Origin: Hawksworthiomyces lignivorus
Lineage: Eukaryota; Ascomycota; Sordariomycetes; Ophiostomatales; Ophiostomataceae
DNA length: 64,000 bases
Reading direction: 5' to 3'
Assembly (NCBI GenBank): GCA_002917075.1
Contig: NTMA01000026.1
Coordinates: 62,001 to 126,000 of the forward strand
The notes beneath the pieces are model-generated. The model was not told the origin of the DNA. It saw nothing but the letters and a program-made list of their open reading frames with translations, and searched no databases. Shown here one piece after another: positions 63,254 to 64,000 of this stretch. Numbering within the stretch: the first letter of the stretch is position 1; each line of letters opens with the position of its first letter. A program made the position numbers and the translations under genes.

Positions 63254-64000
63254 TCCAACACCGCCCATGCCGCCGGCGTCGCTGCCCATGCCGCCCTCGT
63301 TGTTCTTGTTCAGCATGCCCTCGGCGCCCTGCAGCACGTACTGCGTGCCCGTCGCCACCTTGGCGCCCAGCTTGACCAGCTCCGTGCCCGTCGACCGCGC
63401 AAACGCCACCGCGCCCTTGGAGATGGACCGCACGATGCGCCCGTTGTGCCGGTACTCCTGGATCGGGATCTCGATCAGGTCGCGGAACCCGCTGCCCACC
63501 GTCACCAGCGAGCGCACAGGCGCCAGGCCCGCCAGCACGCTGGGCAGCTGGTGCCGCTGGATGTCGGGCATCCAGATGTCGTTGAGCGTCTTGCCCAGCC
63601 GGTCGAACCCGGAGATGCCGTAGATGATCGTGTGCCGCAGCACCATGCGCGAGCCGTCCAGGATCAGAAAGTTCATAAACTCGGTCGTGTGGCCCGACCG
63701 CAGTCCCGCGTAGTCCACCCGCTTGGGCTTGAAGTCCAGCTGCACGGGGATGTCGCGGATCTCCGCCCGCTGGATGAACGGCACGTCGCTGGGCGACGCG
63801 TGCGTCGGCGCCGCGGTCTCGTCCTTGAACTCGAAGAACCGCGTGATAAAGTCCAGCGCGTCCTGGTCCACGTGCAGCCGCAGCGGCAGCAGGCTCGCCT
63901 TGATCACAAACTCCGTCGCCGCCAGCTCCGGCACCGGCTTCACGATCAACACCTCCAGGTGCACCATGTCGCCGTCGATGGGCCGCTCGCCCGCGTCGCG
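62649..64000 (-). CDS. atg2: Autophagy protein ATG2, C-terminal part
   Basis: The frame is open at the window end (64000) and runs to a donor after 62903; a proposed last exon 62669-62649 adds PGTSAP and a stop. The 366 residues of the main exon are the conserved C-terminal region: [60 protein letters not shown], then [20 protein letters not shown] and [23 protein letters not shown]2 is a rod-shaped lipid transfer protein that bridges the ER and the growing autophagosome with ATG9 and ATG18; this end lies at the isolation membrane side. A run of Gly codons (about 63200-63255) interrupts the end of the domain. The last exon is uncertain because an alternative acceptor four bases upstream would give a long unlikely tail. 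The N-terminal part lies outside the window. Confidence 0.9.
63207..63255 (-). repeat. GCC/GGC triplet repeat encoding a Gly run in ATG2
   Basis: A nearly pure run of CCG/GCC triplets on the plus strand encodes about 15 glycines followed by DDNSDDE. It lies within coding sequence and is likely to vary in length between strains. Confidence 0.85.

Overview
The window is a piece of nuclear genome from a filamentous ascomycete (Pezizomycotina, most likely Sordariomycetes). The reasons are spliceosomal introns of about 50-150 nt with GT...AG ends and CTAAC-type branch sites, GC-rich exons in AT-rich spacers, and a gene set typical of that group (FacB/Cat8-type zinc cluster regulator, HET-domain ankyrin protein, Cut12, ATG2, translin). 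I rebuilt exons by hand from splice signals. In the genes called with high confidence the exon lengths keep frame, and the joined proteins run through known family motifs.

Layout: (1) 1-12.6 kb: the 3' end of an unrecognised gene; a cut12-like spindle pole gene (-) divergent from the eIF2-alpha kinase gene gcn2 (+, five exons, 1678 aa); a BTB/POZ gene (+); and a small unknown coiled-coil gene (-). (2) 12.6-18.2 kb: a gene-poor, accessory-looking tract with one unrecognised helical/coiled-coil gene, a decayed second copy of part of it, and a frameshifted acidic ORF remnant. (3) 18.2-28.1 kb: translin (+), GPI11 (+), a PGC1-like glycerophosphodiester phosphodiesterase (-), and facB (-). (4) 28.1-36.6 kb: about 8.5 kb with no gene I can support, lying upstream of facB and including a long purine/pyrimidine-asymmetric tract. 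(5) 36.6-42.3 kb: a SETD3/RLSMT-type SET methyltransferase (-) divergent from a YGR210-type Obg-family GTPase (+) that has a 10-nt microexon. (6) 43.6-51.3 kb: a HET domain + 15 ankyrin repeat gene (+), PMP3 (-), and an unrecognised Ala-rich gene (+). (7) 51.6-64 kb: transketolase (-) divergent from ribosomal protein eL22 (+), a mitochondrial carrier (-), a GT8 glycosyltransferase (-), and the 3' part of ATG2 (-, cut by the window end).

Most genes are unrelated housekeeping functions. There is no biosynthetic or operon-like cluster, although several relate to nutrient and stress response (GCN2, FacB, ATG2, transketolase, PMP3). The parts least explained by known families are the 12.6-18.2 kb tract, the 8.5-kb desert upstream of facB, and a few unusual gene structures: the 10-nt exon, a 614-nt intron with a read-through alternative C-terminus, a CAG-repeat intron in transketolase, and small uORFs. 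I found no tRNA, rRNA, CRISPR or intact transposon.
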